This document shows positions 7,683 to 16,588 of a stretch of DNA of 64,000 nt, in pieces. Positions within the stretch are counted from its first letter, which is position 1, and each line of letters begins with the position of its first letter. A model generated the notes under the pieces. It was given only the letters and a program-made list of their open reading frames with translations. It searched no databases and had not been told where the DNA came from. The position numbers and the translations under genes were made by a program. This stretch comes from an uncultured Verrucomicrobiota bacterium. Lineage in GTDB: Bacteria > Verrucomicrobiota > Verrucomicrobiia > Opitutales > Intestinicryptomonadaceae. Location of the stretch: positions 1 to 64,000 of the forward strand of contig CASFDK010000041.1 of NCBI GenBank assembly GCA_949293415.1. The letters are read 5' to 3'.

Positions 7683-9371
7683 ATGACCGACGCAAACACA
7701 ATTTCGAAAAAATCGGCGGAACTGTTCGCCGACGTTTTGCAGCCCGCAGACTTGGACGAGCTCGCCTCGCTCCCCGCCCCGCGGCGCGCGCTTTTCGTGT
7801 TGCAGCGTTCGCAGCTTGCCGAAGGCGAAATCGCAAAACGGCTCGCAAAATTTTCGAACCTCGAGACGGCGGCGGAAATTTCCCTTGCAGACAAACCGAC
7901 CGAAGTTCTGCCGATGCGTGTCATCAACGAATACGAATGTCTGCCGTGCTCCGACGGCAGGCTTGCGGTGTCGTGGCCGCCGACCGCAGATATGTCGGCG
8001 TGGATCGCCGCGTTCACGGGCAAACGTCCCGACTGGGTGATTGCCCCCGCAAACGCCGTGGCGAAAACTTTCGCCGACACTTTCGGCGTGGGCGCGGAAA
8101 GCCTAGAGGGCGGAAATGCCGAAGACTTTTCCGACGCTGCCGAAGCCGACGCGCGCGAAGACGAAAACGCCGCAATAATCAAATTCGTAAACGAGCTTGT
8201 CGCCCGCGCCGTCAACGACCGCGCAACCGACATCCACATCGAGCCGCAAAAGCATTCTCTCAACATCAGGCTGCGCATAGACGGCAACCTCGTGCCGCTC
8301 AAGCTGCCCGAAAATCTGGCGCACTTCAAAGACGCGGTGGTGTCGCGCATAAAAATTATGGCGCGGCTGAACATCTCGGAAAAACGCCGCCCGCAGGACG
8401 GCAGGATAACATTCACAAGCCGAAGCGGCGACGAAATCGACATCCGCGTATCGAGCCTTCCAACGCTCTTTGGCGAAAGCGTGTCACTGCGCCTGCTCTC
8501 GCAAAAATCGCAGTCGGTTACAATCGACGATTTGGGCTTCCTGCCCGACGACGCGGCGAAAATCGCGGCTCCGCTCGCGCGTCCCTACGGAATCATACTC
8601 GTTACGGGTCCGACGGGTTCGGGAAAATCGACCACGCTCACGGCGTTCATCCGCCGCCTGCGTTCGCCCGAAATCAGAATCGTCACGGTCGAAGACCCCG
8701 TGGAATACGAAGTGGAGGGGGTCAACCAAACGCAGGTACACCCCGAAATCGGTCTGACGTTTTCGTCCGTCCTGCGCTCCGTTTTGCGCCAAGACCCCGA
8801 CGTGATAATGGTCGGCGAAATCCGCGACAGGGAGACCGCCGACATCGCCGTGCGCGCCTCGCTTACGGGGCACCTCGTGCTCAGCACGCTCCACACGAAC
8901 GATGCCGCGGGCGCGCTCACGCGCCTTGTGGACATGGGAATCGAACCGTTTCTCATCGCCTCGTCCGTCGAAATGATTTTGGCGCAGCGTCTGGTGCGCA
9001 GGCTTTGCGGCTGTTCAGTGTCCGCCGAAATCGGGGCGGAACGGCTCGAAAAAAGTCTCGCAGCCCTCGGCTTGCCCGCATCGGAATCGCGTTTTGCGAA
9101 CCTCGTAAGAAGTCCGCGCGGCTGTGACAAATGCAGGGGAATAGGCTATTTCGGCAGAACGGGAATTTTCGAAGTGCTCGTGGCAGACGACGAAATCCAC
9201 TCTATGATTGTCGAACGCGCGCCCGCAATGGAGATAGCGAAAACCGCGCGCGCAAAGGGTATGCGCACGCTCTGCGGCTGCGGATGGGAGCTCGTCAAAC
9301 GCGGCGCGACATCGCTCGAGGAAATAATGTACTACGCAAACCCGTCGGAGTCGGAAAATGGCGCAATTTAA
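7683..9371 (+). CDS. gspE: Type II secretion ATPase GspE
   Basis: 562 aa. Cytoplasmic hexameric ATPase that powers pseudopilus assembly. Walker A GPTGSGKST lies at about residues 309-317. The Asp box and Walker B follow (TVEDPVEYEVEGVNQTQVHP; DPDVIMVGEIRDRETADIAV at about 368-385), with the His box LVLSTLHTNDA. Cysteines near 440 (CGC) and 480 (CDKC) match the C-terminal metal-binding site of GspE/PilB. The divergent N-terminal ~150 residues take the place of the N1E/N2E domains. I chose the ATG at 7683, one base after the preceding stop. It overlaps gspF by 14 bases. Confidence 0.95.
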   Translation: MTDANTISKKSAELFADVLQPADLDELASLPAPRRALFVLQRSQLAEGEIAKRLAKFSNLETAAEISLADKPTEVLPMRVINEYECLPCSDGRLAVSWPPTADMSAWIAAFTGKRPDWVIAPANAVAKTFADTFGVGAESLEGGNAEDFSDAAEADAREDENAAIIKFVNELVARAVNDRATDIHIEPQKHSLNIRLRIDGNLVPLKLPENLAHFKDAVVSRIKIMARLNISEKRRPQDGRITFTSRSGDEIDIRVSSLPTLFGESVSLRLLSQKSQSVTIDDLGFLPDDAAKIAAPLARPYGIILVTGPTGSGKSTTLTAFIRRLRSPEIRIVTVEDPVEYEVEGVNQTQVHPEIGLTFSSVLRSVLRQDPDVIMVGEIRDRETADIAVRASLTGHLVLSTLHTNDAAGALTRLVDMGIEPFLIASSVEMILAQRLVRRLCGCSVSAEIGAERLEKSLAALGLPASESRFANLVRSPRGCDKCRGIGYFGRTGIFEVLVADDEIHSMIVERAPAMEIAKTARAKGMRTLCGCGWELVKRGATSLEEIMYYANPSESENGAI

Positions 9372-10581
9372 ATACAGGGCAAGCGACGCGTTCGGAAAAA
9401 TTTCGGAGGGGTCGCTCGACGCGCCCGACGCAAGGTCGGCGGCGCGGTCTCTTTCGGCGGCGGGGCTGGTTGTGCTTTCTCTCGAGTCCGCGGGAACGTC
9501 CGAGGGTGCGGTCGATACCGAAAAACTCCGCAAAAAAGCGGGCGGCGAAAAGGTCGCGCTCGCGCTTGTAAAAAAGCTCTCTCAGCTTTGCGGCAGGGGC
9601 GGAATGCCTGTGGGCGATGCGCTGAAATCGCTTGCGGCGCGTTCGCTCGACCCGAAAATCAAACAGCTCGCGCGCGAGCTTTACGCCGATTTGAGCGAGG
9701 GCAAAACGCTCGCCGCGGCGATGCGCAAATTTCCCGACACCTTCGACGCGTCGGCTACGCACCTCGTGGAGGCGGGCGAATCCACCGCGAACTTGGGCTT
9801 CGTTTTCGACAACATCATAGCCTATATCCTCGAGCGCAGAAAGCTGCGGGCGGCGATTTTTTCGGCGTTGGCGTATCCCGTTTTCCTCTGCGTTCTGGCG
9901 GCGGGCGTGGTTATGCTCTTCCTGTTTTTTATGCTGCCGAAAATCGAATCGATGATGGCGAATATGGGGGCGGAAAAAAATTTCCCGATTAGGATGATGG
10001 AGTTTATCGGCGACGCGCTCGTCTTCGGCGCGCCGACTGCAGCCGCGGCCGCGGTGTTGTGCGCTGCGGCGGTCGCGCTCTTGAGAAGCTCCGAAAGCGG
10101 CGCGGAAAAATGCGACGGCGCTATGCTGAAAATTCCGATTATCGGCGGCATTCTGCGCGATGCCGACATCTGCCGTTTCGCAAACCTTTCGGCAACGCTC
10201 TCGGCTTCGGGCGTGAACGCGACGGAGACTTTCAGACTCGCGGAAAAATCCATCTCGAACCGCAAGTTGCGCGCGCGTTTCAGACTTTTCAGAACCGCCG
10301 TAAACGACGGCGCGCCGGTCTCCGCCGCCCTCCACAAATTCGGGCTGCTCGACGACGAGGACATCGACGTTGTATCCGTGGGCGAGCGCACGGGGAGCCT
10401 TGTGGAGGCGTTCTCGGAACTTTCGGCGGCGCATTCCGAAACGCTGAAAAAGCGCATTTCCGCCGCAACAACCGCCCTCGGCGGCGCCGCTTTGGGAACG
10501 GCTTTTCTACTTGTATTCGTGTTCGCTTCGGGTATAGTTCTGAGCATACTAAGTTTAAGCCAGAGCATCGGAGCAAAATGA
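9358..10581 (+). CDS. gspF: Type II secretion inner-membrane platform protein GspF
   Basis: 407 aa. Polytopic inner-membrane protein that couples the GspE ATPase to the pseudopilus. It opens with the family start MAQFKYRASDAFGKI and contains two GspF cytoplasmic domains (about 70-190 and 270-390). Hydrophobic segments lie near 165-195, 220-245 and 375-400. Glu in the LVEAGESTANLG motif and its second-domain counterpart VSVGERTGSL are the paired conserved sites of the two repeats. It overlaps gspE by 14 bases and the next gene by 4 (ATGA). Confidence 0.94.
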   Translation: MAQFKYRASDAFGKISEGSLDAPDARSAARSLSAAGLVVLSLESAGTSEGAVDTEKLRKKAGGEKVALALVKKLSQLCGRGGMPVGDALKSLAARSLDPKIKQLARELYADLSEGKTLAAAMRKFPDTFDASATHLVEAGESTANLGFVFDNIIAYILERRKLRAAIFSALAYPVFLCVLAAGVVMLFLFFMLPKIESMMANMGAEKNFPIRMMEFIGDALVFGAPTAAAAAVLCAAAVALLRSSESGAEKCDGAMLKIPIIGGILRDADICRFANLSATLSASGVNATETFRLAEKSISNRKLRARFRLFRTAVNDGAPVSAALHKFGLLDDEDIDVVSVGERTGSLVEAFSELSAAHSETLKKRISAATTALGGAALGTAFLLVFVFASGIVLSILSLSQSIGAK

Positions 10582-12326
10582 GAAAAGAAAAAAACAGAAA
10601 CATCGAATCGGGCATATTCTTCGGAATACTTACGCGGTATTTCGACGAAAAAAAAGGCGCGTGGCGGTTTGCTCCAAATTTCAAAAGGCTCGCGTTGGCG
10701 GTTGTCGGAACGGCGGCGTTGTTGTGGGTCGCCGCGGCGGTCGCGGTTTTCTGCGGGTTTAAATATCTCAGAAAATACGAAAACATATCCTTTCTCGAAG
10801 TGCTGCAAATGCCGTTTGCAACCGACAGGTACCGCACGGAAATGGGCGAAGCCCAAATTGCGGCGGGGCGCGAATGTCTGAAAAACGGAGACTATCAGGG
10901 CGCGTTTATGAATATGGCCGGCGGCGTTGCGCGTTCGCCCGACAATCTCGAGGGGCGCGTATTCCTCGCCCAGATGTATCAAATGCTTTTGCGCGACTCG
11001 GAAAAGGCGGCTGAAACACTCGATTTCAAAATAGCAAAGGCGTTCGATGCAAAAGATAAAAACTATCTAAAATTATCAATATCCATTTTCGCGTTGTCGA
11101 ACGACTACCGGAAGAAGGCGGCTATGCTTGCGGCGCGCTGCGTGGACTCGGGCGTGCTGTCGCCGGAGGAAACGTTCGGGGCGGTAGCCGCGCCCTTCAG
11201 GATGTTCTCGGCGGACAGGCGTTTCGACACGGCAGCCGACTTCGCAGACGACCTGCTCGAATTCGCCAAGGATAGAAAATTCGCAAAGTTGGTTGCGCAG
11301 AACGGCGCAATCGCGATGATTTCAAATTGCGAAAACCAGCGCGCAATCGACACGCTGAAAAAAGCCGAAATATATTCGGGCGAGGTTTTGGTGCTCGCAA
11401 CCGCCGCCGATATGATAGACAGCGGGCGCGAGATTTCCGCGCTAAAGCTCATCAATACTGCGTTGAAATCCGCTCCGAACAAATCGGCGTGTTACGAAGT
11501 GCTCTCGCGTATCTGCGACGATTTCGGCGACGCGGCGGGCGCGAAAAACGCCAAGAGGTTCGCGCGGCTGACATCGGGCAACATCGCCGAAGCCGAACTG
11601 CTTTCGATAGAGGCGAAATCGGACGGAGACGCCCTCGAGGCTGCGAAAAAATTCGCAAAAAACAATCCCGACAAAATACAAAGTCTTGCCCTCGCCGCAA
11701 CGCGCAACGGCAATGCCGAAATAATCGACTTTTGTCTTGGGCAGAAGCAGCCGCCGCACACGGAATTTGCGCTAAAGTTGGCGAAGGCGGAAATCTATAT
11801 TTCGAAGGGAAATCCGAACGACGCGCTCGCGGCTCTCGATTCCGCGCGTTTCACCGAGTTTGCAAAGTACCGCGTTAAATCGCGCGACCTCTTTACGGGA
11901 TATGGGATTGCGATAAATGCGCTTTCGGGAAAAAACGTTTCGGAGCAAATCGAGACCTACATCAATGCGGAACAACGGCAACCCGCGGAAGTTTCCTCTC
12001 TGATAACTCTTCTGCGCCGTTCAAAGCTCCGCGAGCAGGCTCTCTTTGCCGCCGAAAAGGGTCTTTCGCGCTTCCCGAAAAATTCTAAAATAGCCGCCGC
12101 CTACTGCGACTGCGCCGCCGATGCCAACGACCTCAACGCCCTTGCGACCGCGGCGGACAAATACAAAATCAAGCTCCCCGTAAAATATGCGGCGGTTCTC
12201 GGCGGCTATGTACTTTCGGACAAAAACATTTTTATGGACGAAGCCAAAATAAAAGTACTCGCAAAAAAGGCCGACGTCGCAAAACAGAAAATAACACAAT
12301 ACAAAAATATATACGGCAATTTTTAA
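10578..12326 (+). CDS. Membrane-anchored TPR protein of the T2SS operon
   Basis: 582 aa from the ATG that overlaps the gspF stop (ATGA). A basic cytoplasmic N-terminus of about 35 residues precedes one transmembrane segment (LALAVVGTAALLWVAAAVAV, about 37-58). The rest is helical TPR-like repeats (AAGRECLKNGDYQGAFMNMA; PNLEGRVFLAQMYQMLL; FPKNSKIAAAYCDCAADAND) that would face the periplasm. Translational coupling to gspF suggests an assembly role, perhaps replacing GspL/GspM, which I do not find in the window. No homology-based name is justified. Confidence 0.75.
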   Translation: MRKEKNRNIESGIFFGILTRYFDEKKGAWRFAPNFKRLALAVVGTAALLWVAAAVAVFCGFKYLRKYENISFLEVLQMPFATDRYRTEMGEAQIAAGRECLKNGDYQGAFMNMAGGVARSPDNLEGRVFLAQMYQMLLRDSEKAAETLDFKIAKAFDAKDKNYLKLSISIFALSNDYRKKAAMLAARCVDSGVLSPEETFGAVAAPFRMFSADRRFDTAADFADDLLEFAKDRKFAKLVAQNGAIAMISNCENQRAIDTLKKAEIYSGEVLVLATAADMIDSGREISALKLINTALKSAPNKSACYEVLSRICDDFGDAAGAKNAKRFARLTSGNIAEAELLSIEAKSDGDALEAAKKFAKNNPDKIQSLALAATRNGNAEIIDFCLGQKQPPHTEFALKLAKAEIYISKGNPNDALAALDSARFTEFAKYRVKSRDLFTGYGIAINALSGKNVSEQIETYINAEQRQPAEVSSLITLLRRSKLREQALFAAEKGLSRFPKNSKIAAAYCDCAADANDLNALATAADKYKIKLPVKYAAVLGGYVLSDKNIFMDEAKIKVLAKKADVAKQKITQYKNIYGNF

Positions 12327-12449
12327 GCAAAGAAGAAGACCTCTGGCAGATTGCAGACCGCCCGAAGTCGGAACTCGGTTCTTTCTTGTGATGTAACGCT
12401 CGATTTTTGTTCTTGACTGTTTCAACGCAAATTTTAAACTCCGTTTCAT

Positions 12450-13985
12450 ATGAAAAAAATGTTTATATATGGAATGGCGTTGGGACTGTTGATCGCGGGT
12501 GTTGCCGTAAACGCGGAAACAAAACTCGTAACCTACCCCGCACCTCAGTCGGAAAAAGTCTATCAGAGCACCTACTCTGTGTATGTGAACGACAGGAAGT
12601 TGGACATATACAAGGCATTGTCGCCCAAGTTTATGGGCGGCGAATATTATTTCTGTTATTTCGATTTCGAAGGAGAAGTAAACGTAGAGGTAAAATCTAC
12701 AGTTAAATTTACAAAGCGCGTTAGCTACACATGTACCCCCAGCGAAAAGGCGGAAGCCGACAAAATCTATGTCGGCGAACTGCTTCCAGACGTTTTTAAA
12801 AATGTCAAAAAGGAAAAATACGCGATGTCGTTCACTGCGGACAAGCCGTTCAAAGCGATAGTATTACGCACAGAACGCGAAATGCCGCTTGTGATTTTCG
12901 GCAATCCCATTGAAAAGGACGCCCCCAAAGCAGGCAGCAAGGATATTGTCTATTTCGGACCCGGAGTTCACTACGTGGATGGGGAAATTTCATTGAAGCA
13001 AAATCAGACGCTTTACATTGCCGGCGGGGCGGTTGTCAAAGGCAACGTTTTCGCAAGCGGCGACAATATTACAATCAGGGGGCGCGGCATAATCTCCACA
13101 GACAACAGACCGCGGGAGTCGAGAGTGCGGGATTCGAGCGATTGCGTGAGTTTCGAAAACGGGAAAAATCTTAAAGTGGAAGGAGTCATAATAAAAGACC
13201 CCATAGGCTGGACACTCGTATTCCGAAACTGCGAAAATGTAACTATCGACAATCTTAAAATCTGCGCAAGCAGAATGATTAACGACGATGCGATAGACAT
13301 CTGCAACACTTCAAACGTAAAAATCACCGACACCTTTGCGCGCGCCCAAGACGATATTATCGCTATAAAAGGTCATTACAAAAGCGGCATACGATTCGGG
13401 CTCAAACGCTACAAAGACTTGGAACACCGCAACAACAACCTGCCCTGCAATAACATAACAATCGATAACTGCATTTTCTGGACGGACTCGGCGAACATCT
13501 TCCGCATCGGCTACGAATGTTATGCGCCCGAATTCAGGGGCTTGAAATGCACAAATCTTTATGTGCCGTTTTATGCCGACCGTCCCTCAAAGTTCGAAGA
13601 CTATTGGGTTAAGGCGGTTTTCCTGTTGCAACCCGCCGAAGGCATGACGATTTCGGATATGCATTTTGAAAATATAGTTGTGCGTTCCAACGGTTCCGAC
13701 AATCACCTGATTTTTGCCGAACCCCGCATCGTCGCTTCCGGCGCGGTTCGCGACAAAGGCATAGCGGGCGAGTACGGCAGAATCGAAAACTGCTCTTTCA
13801 AAAATATAAAGGTTGTAGGACAAAAAGGCACGTTCAACGGGGCGATTTTCTTGCGCGGCAGAGACGCCGACCACAAAGTCAAAAACGTAACGGTTGAAAA
13901 TGTCGAGTATTTTGGCAAACCCATTACCGACAAATCACCCAATGTCTACATAGGCGGATTTACCGATTCGGTTTTAATCAAATAG
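12450..13985 (+). CDS. GH28-like right-handed beta-helix glycoside hydrolase (secreted, putative)
   Basis: 511 aa with a signal peptide (MKKMFIYGMALGLLIAGVAV, then NAE). After an N-terminal beta-rich domain (about 25-155), a GH28-type parallel beta-helix begins at YFGPGVHYVDGEISLKQN and continues through GNVFASGDNITIRGRG. Two acidic clusters sit where GH28 carries its catalytic aspartates: MINDDAIDI and AQDDIIAIKG. The usual Gly-His-Gly and Arg-Ile-Lys motifs are not obvious (RIGYE is the nearest). The substrate may be pectin-like or another acidic glycan. Base composition looks more A/T-rich than the flanking T2SS genes, which may indicate transfer. Confidence 0.75.
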   Translation: MKKMFIYGMALGLLIAGVAVNAETKLVTYPAPQSEKVYQSTYSVYVNDRKLDIYKALSPKFMGGEYYFCYFDFEGEVNVEVKSTVKFTKRVSYTCTPSEKAEADKIYVGELLPDVFKNVKKEKYAMSFTADKPFKAIVLRTEREMPLVIFGNPIEKDAPKAGSKDIVYFGPGVHYVDGEISLKQNQTLYIAGGAVVKGNVFASGDNITIRGRGIISTDNRPRESRVRDSSDCVSFENGKNLKVEGVIIKDPIGWTLVFRNCENVTIDNLKICASRMINDDAIDICNTSNVKITDTFARAQDDIIAIKGHYKSGIRFGLKRYKDLEHRNNNLPCNNITIDNCIFWTDSANIFRIGYECYAPEFRGLKCTNLYVPFYADRPSKFEDYWVKAVFLLQPAEGMTISDMHFENIVVRSNGSDNHLIFAEPRIVASGAVRDKGIAGEYGRIENCSFKNIKVVGQKGTFNGAIFLRGRDADHKVKNVTVENVEYFGKPITDKSPNVYIGGFTDSVLIK

Positions 13986-14026
13986 CAGAAGGGGACTCGT
14001 TCAATTAAAAGACAGTCCCCGAAGAA

Positions 14027-14060
14027 ACAGAGGGCGCATATATGCGCCCTCTTTCAATTA
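14027..14060 (+). terminator. Terminator after the GH28-like gene
   Basis: A perfect stem GAGGGCGCATA / TATGCGCCCTC followed by TTTC lies 45 bases after the stop codon. A weaker hairpin (GGGGACT ... AGTCCCC) precedes it. Confidence 0.7.
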
Positions 14061-14087
14061 GTGTAAATTAAAGGCAAGCAAATAAAC

Positions 14088-14120
14088 AAATTGGCGTTTT
14101 ACCTACGCAAAACGCCAATC
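14088..14120 (-). terminator. Terminator after leuC
   Basis: On the minus strand the stem TTGGCGTTTT / AAAACGCCAA with an 8-base loop is followed by a T-rich stretch (TTTGTTTATTTG). It lies about 30 bases after the leuC stop. Confidence 0.6.
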
Positions 14121-14148
14121 TACCGTCATTCAGCCAAAAAACTCGCGG

Positions 14149-15552
14149 CTACCCCTGCTTTGTGCAATCGACGATTTTTCCCGCAACCGCCGCGTGCGCG
14201 ACCATAAGCGGGCTCATCAGAACCGTGCGTCCCGTGGGGCTGCCCTGTCTGCCCTTGAAGTTGCGGTTCGATGTCGACGCGCAGAGCTGGTCGCCGACGA
14301 GTTTGTCGTCGTTCATAGCAAGGCACATCGAGCACCCCGCCTGTCTCCACTGGAAGCCTGCTTCGGTGAAAATCTTGTCGAGACCCTTTTCGCGCGCGAT
14401 TGCGTCGACAATCTGCGAACCGGGGACTGCCAGAGCCTTTACGCCCGCCGCAACTTTTTTGCCCTTGAGGTATTCCGCCGCCGCTTCGAAGTCGGACAGT
14501 CTGCCGTTCGTGCACGAACCGATGAATGCAACGTCGATTTTCGTGCCCGCAATCGGAGTGTTAGGCTGAAGCTTCATGTAGACGAGCGCGTCTTTTGCGT
14601 CTTTGCGCTGGGTGGGGTCGGCAATCGTTTCGGGGTCGGGGATGTTTTCGTCGATGAAAACAGCCTGAGCGGGGTTCACGCCCCAAGTTACCGTGGGACG
14701 GATTTCCGAACCGTCGAAATCGACAACGTCGTCGTATTGACAGCCTTCGTCGGATGCTATCGTCTTCCAGTACTCGACGGCTTTGTCGAAGTCTTCGCCT
14801 TTCGGCGCGTACGGGCGACCCTTGAGGTATGCGAAAGTTTTTTCGTCGGGGTTGATATAGCCGATGCGCGCGCCGCCTTCGATTGCCATATTGCAGACGG
14901 TCATTCTGCCCTCCATCGACATATCGTCGAAGACTTTTCCGCCGAATTCGTATGCGTAGCCGATACCGCCGTTTACGCCGAGTTTGCGGATGATGTGCAG
15001 CGCGACGTCTTTCGGGGTAACGCCGTCGCGGAGTTTGCCGTTGACGTTTACGCGGCGGACTTTGAGTTTTTTGAACGAAAGGGTCTGAGTGGCGAGCACG
15101 TTGCGGACTTGGCTTGTGCCGATACCGAAAGCGATTGCGCCAAATGCGCCGTGGGTCGCCGTGTGCGAGTCTCCGCAGGCGACGGTCATTCCGGGGTGGA
15201 TAAGCCCCTGTTCGGGCATCACGACGTGGATTACGCCCTGTTTGCCCGTAGTAGAATCGAAAAATGTTATGCCGTTGTCGGCGCAGTTTTTGCGGATTGC
15301 CGTGAGCATTTCGTAAGCCGTTGCGCTTTTGTACGGCTCGGTGCGGTCGTCCGTGGGGATGATGTGGTCTACGGTTGCGAATGTGCGCGACGGATATTTT
15401 ACGGGAAGTTTGAGCGTGCGGAGCATACCGAACGCCTGCGGGCTTGTTACTTCGTGGAGAAGGTGCGTGCCTACGAGCAGTTGCGTGGAGCCGTCGGGCA
15501 GTTCCCTTACGGCGTGTTTTTCCCAAACTTTTTCAAAAAGCGTCTTTTTCAT
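14149..15552 (-). CDS. leuC: 3-isopropylmalate dehydratase large subunit LeuC
   Basis: 467 aa. LeuC isomerises 2-isopropylmalate to 3-isopropylmalate in leucine synthesis, using a [4Fe-4S] cluster and the small subunit LeuD. The aconitase-family motifs are clear: [11 protein letters not shown] near residue 62, [13 protein letters not shown] near 135, and the cluster cysteines in GSCTNGR and [10 protein letters not shown]. The length matches bacterial LeuC. The gene is monocistronic here and leuD is not adjacent, unlike the usual leuCD pair. Confidence 0.95.
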   Translation of the reverse strand: MKKTLFEKVWEKHAVRELPDGSTQLLVGTHLLHEVTSPQAFGMLRTLKLPVKYPSRTFATVDHIIPTDDRTEPYKSATAYEMLTAIRKNCADNGITFFDSTTGKQGVIHVVMPEQGLIHPGMTVACGDSHTATHGAFGAIAFGIGTSQVRNVLATQTLSFKKLKVRRVNVNGKLRDGVTPKDVALHIIRKLGVNGGIGYAYEFGGKVFDDMSMEGRMTVCNMAIEGGARIGYINPDEKTFAYLKGRPYAPKGEDFDKAVEYWKTIASDEGCQYDDVVDFDGSEIRPTVTWGVNPAQAVFIDENIPDPETIADPTQRKDAKDALVYMKLQPNTPIAGTKIDVAFIGSCTNGRLSDFEAAAEYLKGKKVAAGVKALAVPGSQIVDAIAREKGLDKIFTEAGFQWRQAGCSMCLAMNDDKLVGDQLCASTSNRNFKGRQGSPTGRTVLMSPLMVAHAAVAGKIVDCTKQG

Positions 15553-15652
15553 AATTGCTGTTGTGTATTAAAATATTCGTCGTACCGCGCGAAATGCGGC
15601 GCGGATTCCCCAGTAGTGCGGCTCATTGCCGCGTTTTACCGAAGAGAAAACC

Positions 15653-15678
15653 CGCCTATTGTCGGGCGGGTTCTTCCT
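15653..15678 (-). terminator. Terminator after yebC
   Basis: On the minus strand AACCCGCC ... GGCGGGTT with an 8-base loop runs into TTCTC, 65 bases after the yebC stop. The stem is strong, the T-tract short. Confidence 0.6.
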
Positions 15679-15742
15679 CGGTCTGCGGAAATTCCGCCTG
15701 TAAAATTCGGCTCTGGCGTGATTGCCCGCCGAAGTGTTTGTA

Positions 15743-16483
15743 TTAGTCCACCAACGAGCCGTCGAGGTCTTCGTTCGAGTAGACGTTCTGCACGTCTTCG
15801 AGGTCGTCGAGTGCGTCGGTGAGCTTTACGATTTTCTTCGCAAGTTCGGGGTCGGTGACGACCGTTTCCGAATTGGGAATCCAAGCGATTTCCGAGTCTT
15901 CCGTTTCAATACCAGCCTTTTCGAGTGCTTCGCCGACCGCGTTGAACGCGGAAACGGGGCAGAGAACTTCGAAGAAGTCGCCGTTATTGCGGATGTCTTC
16001 CGCGCCCGCGTCGAGGACTACGTCCATAAGCGCGTCTTCGGTCGTCTTTTCGGTGCTGATGATGAACTGACCCTGTTTCGTGAAGTTGAACTGGAGCGCG
16101 CCGGGGGTTGCGAGGTTGCCGCCGTTCTTTGTGAACGTGCTGCGCACGTCGCTTGCCGCGCGGTTCTTGTTGTCCGTCGTAACTTCGACAATAATGCCGA
16201 TGCCGCCCGGACCGTAGCCTTCGTAAATGAGCTGTTCGTAAACCACTCCGGGGAGTTCGCCCGTTCCCTTTTTGATTGCCCTGTCGACGTTGTCGGCGGG
16301 CATATTGGCAGCCTTCGCCTTTTGCAAAAGCATACGCAAACGCGCGTTTGTTGCGGGATCGCCGCCGCCGTCCTTCGCCGCGAGGGTAAGGTCTTTACTC
16401 AGCGAGCTGAAGATTTTGCCTCTTTTTGCGTCGACCGCAGCCTTGTGTCTTTTAGTTGTTGCCCATTTACTATGACCGGACAT
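15743..16483 (-). CDS. yebC: YebC/PmpR (TACO1) family protein
   Basis: 246 aa. It starts with the family hallmark MSGHSKWATTKRHKAAVDAKRGK and continues with ARLRMLLQKAKAANMPADNV and YEGYGPGGIGIIVE, covering the three-domain TACO1/YebC fold at normal length. Members were described as transcriptional regulators; some act on the ribosome to ease difficult translation. It lies between yidC and leuC on the minus strand. Confidence 0.95.
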   Translation of the reverse strand: MSGHSKWATTKRHKAAVDAKRGKIFSSLSKDLTLAAKDGGGDPATNARLRMLLQKAKAANMPADNVDRAIKKGTGELPGVVYEQLIYEGYGPGGIGIIVEVTTDNKNRAASDVRSTFTKNGGNLATPGALQFNFTKQGQFIISTEKTTEDALMDVVLDAGAEDIRNNGDFFEVLCPVSAFNAVGEALEKAGIETEDSEIAWIPNSETVVTDPELAKKIVKLTDALDDLEDVQNVYSNEDLDGSLVD

Positions 16484-16588
16484 TTGTTTCTTTCTCCTGT
16501 TGGTTTAGAGTGTTATTTATCAAATCACATTGCTACTCTTGAAAGGGTATAAATTAAGCCTTATGACTTGCCCGTTTTCAAGCATTTT

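Noticed and set aside
14194-15822. 542-codon plus-strand frame opposite leuC
   Set aside because: Antisense shadow of leuC, without domain or ribosome site.
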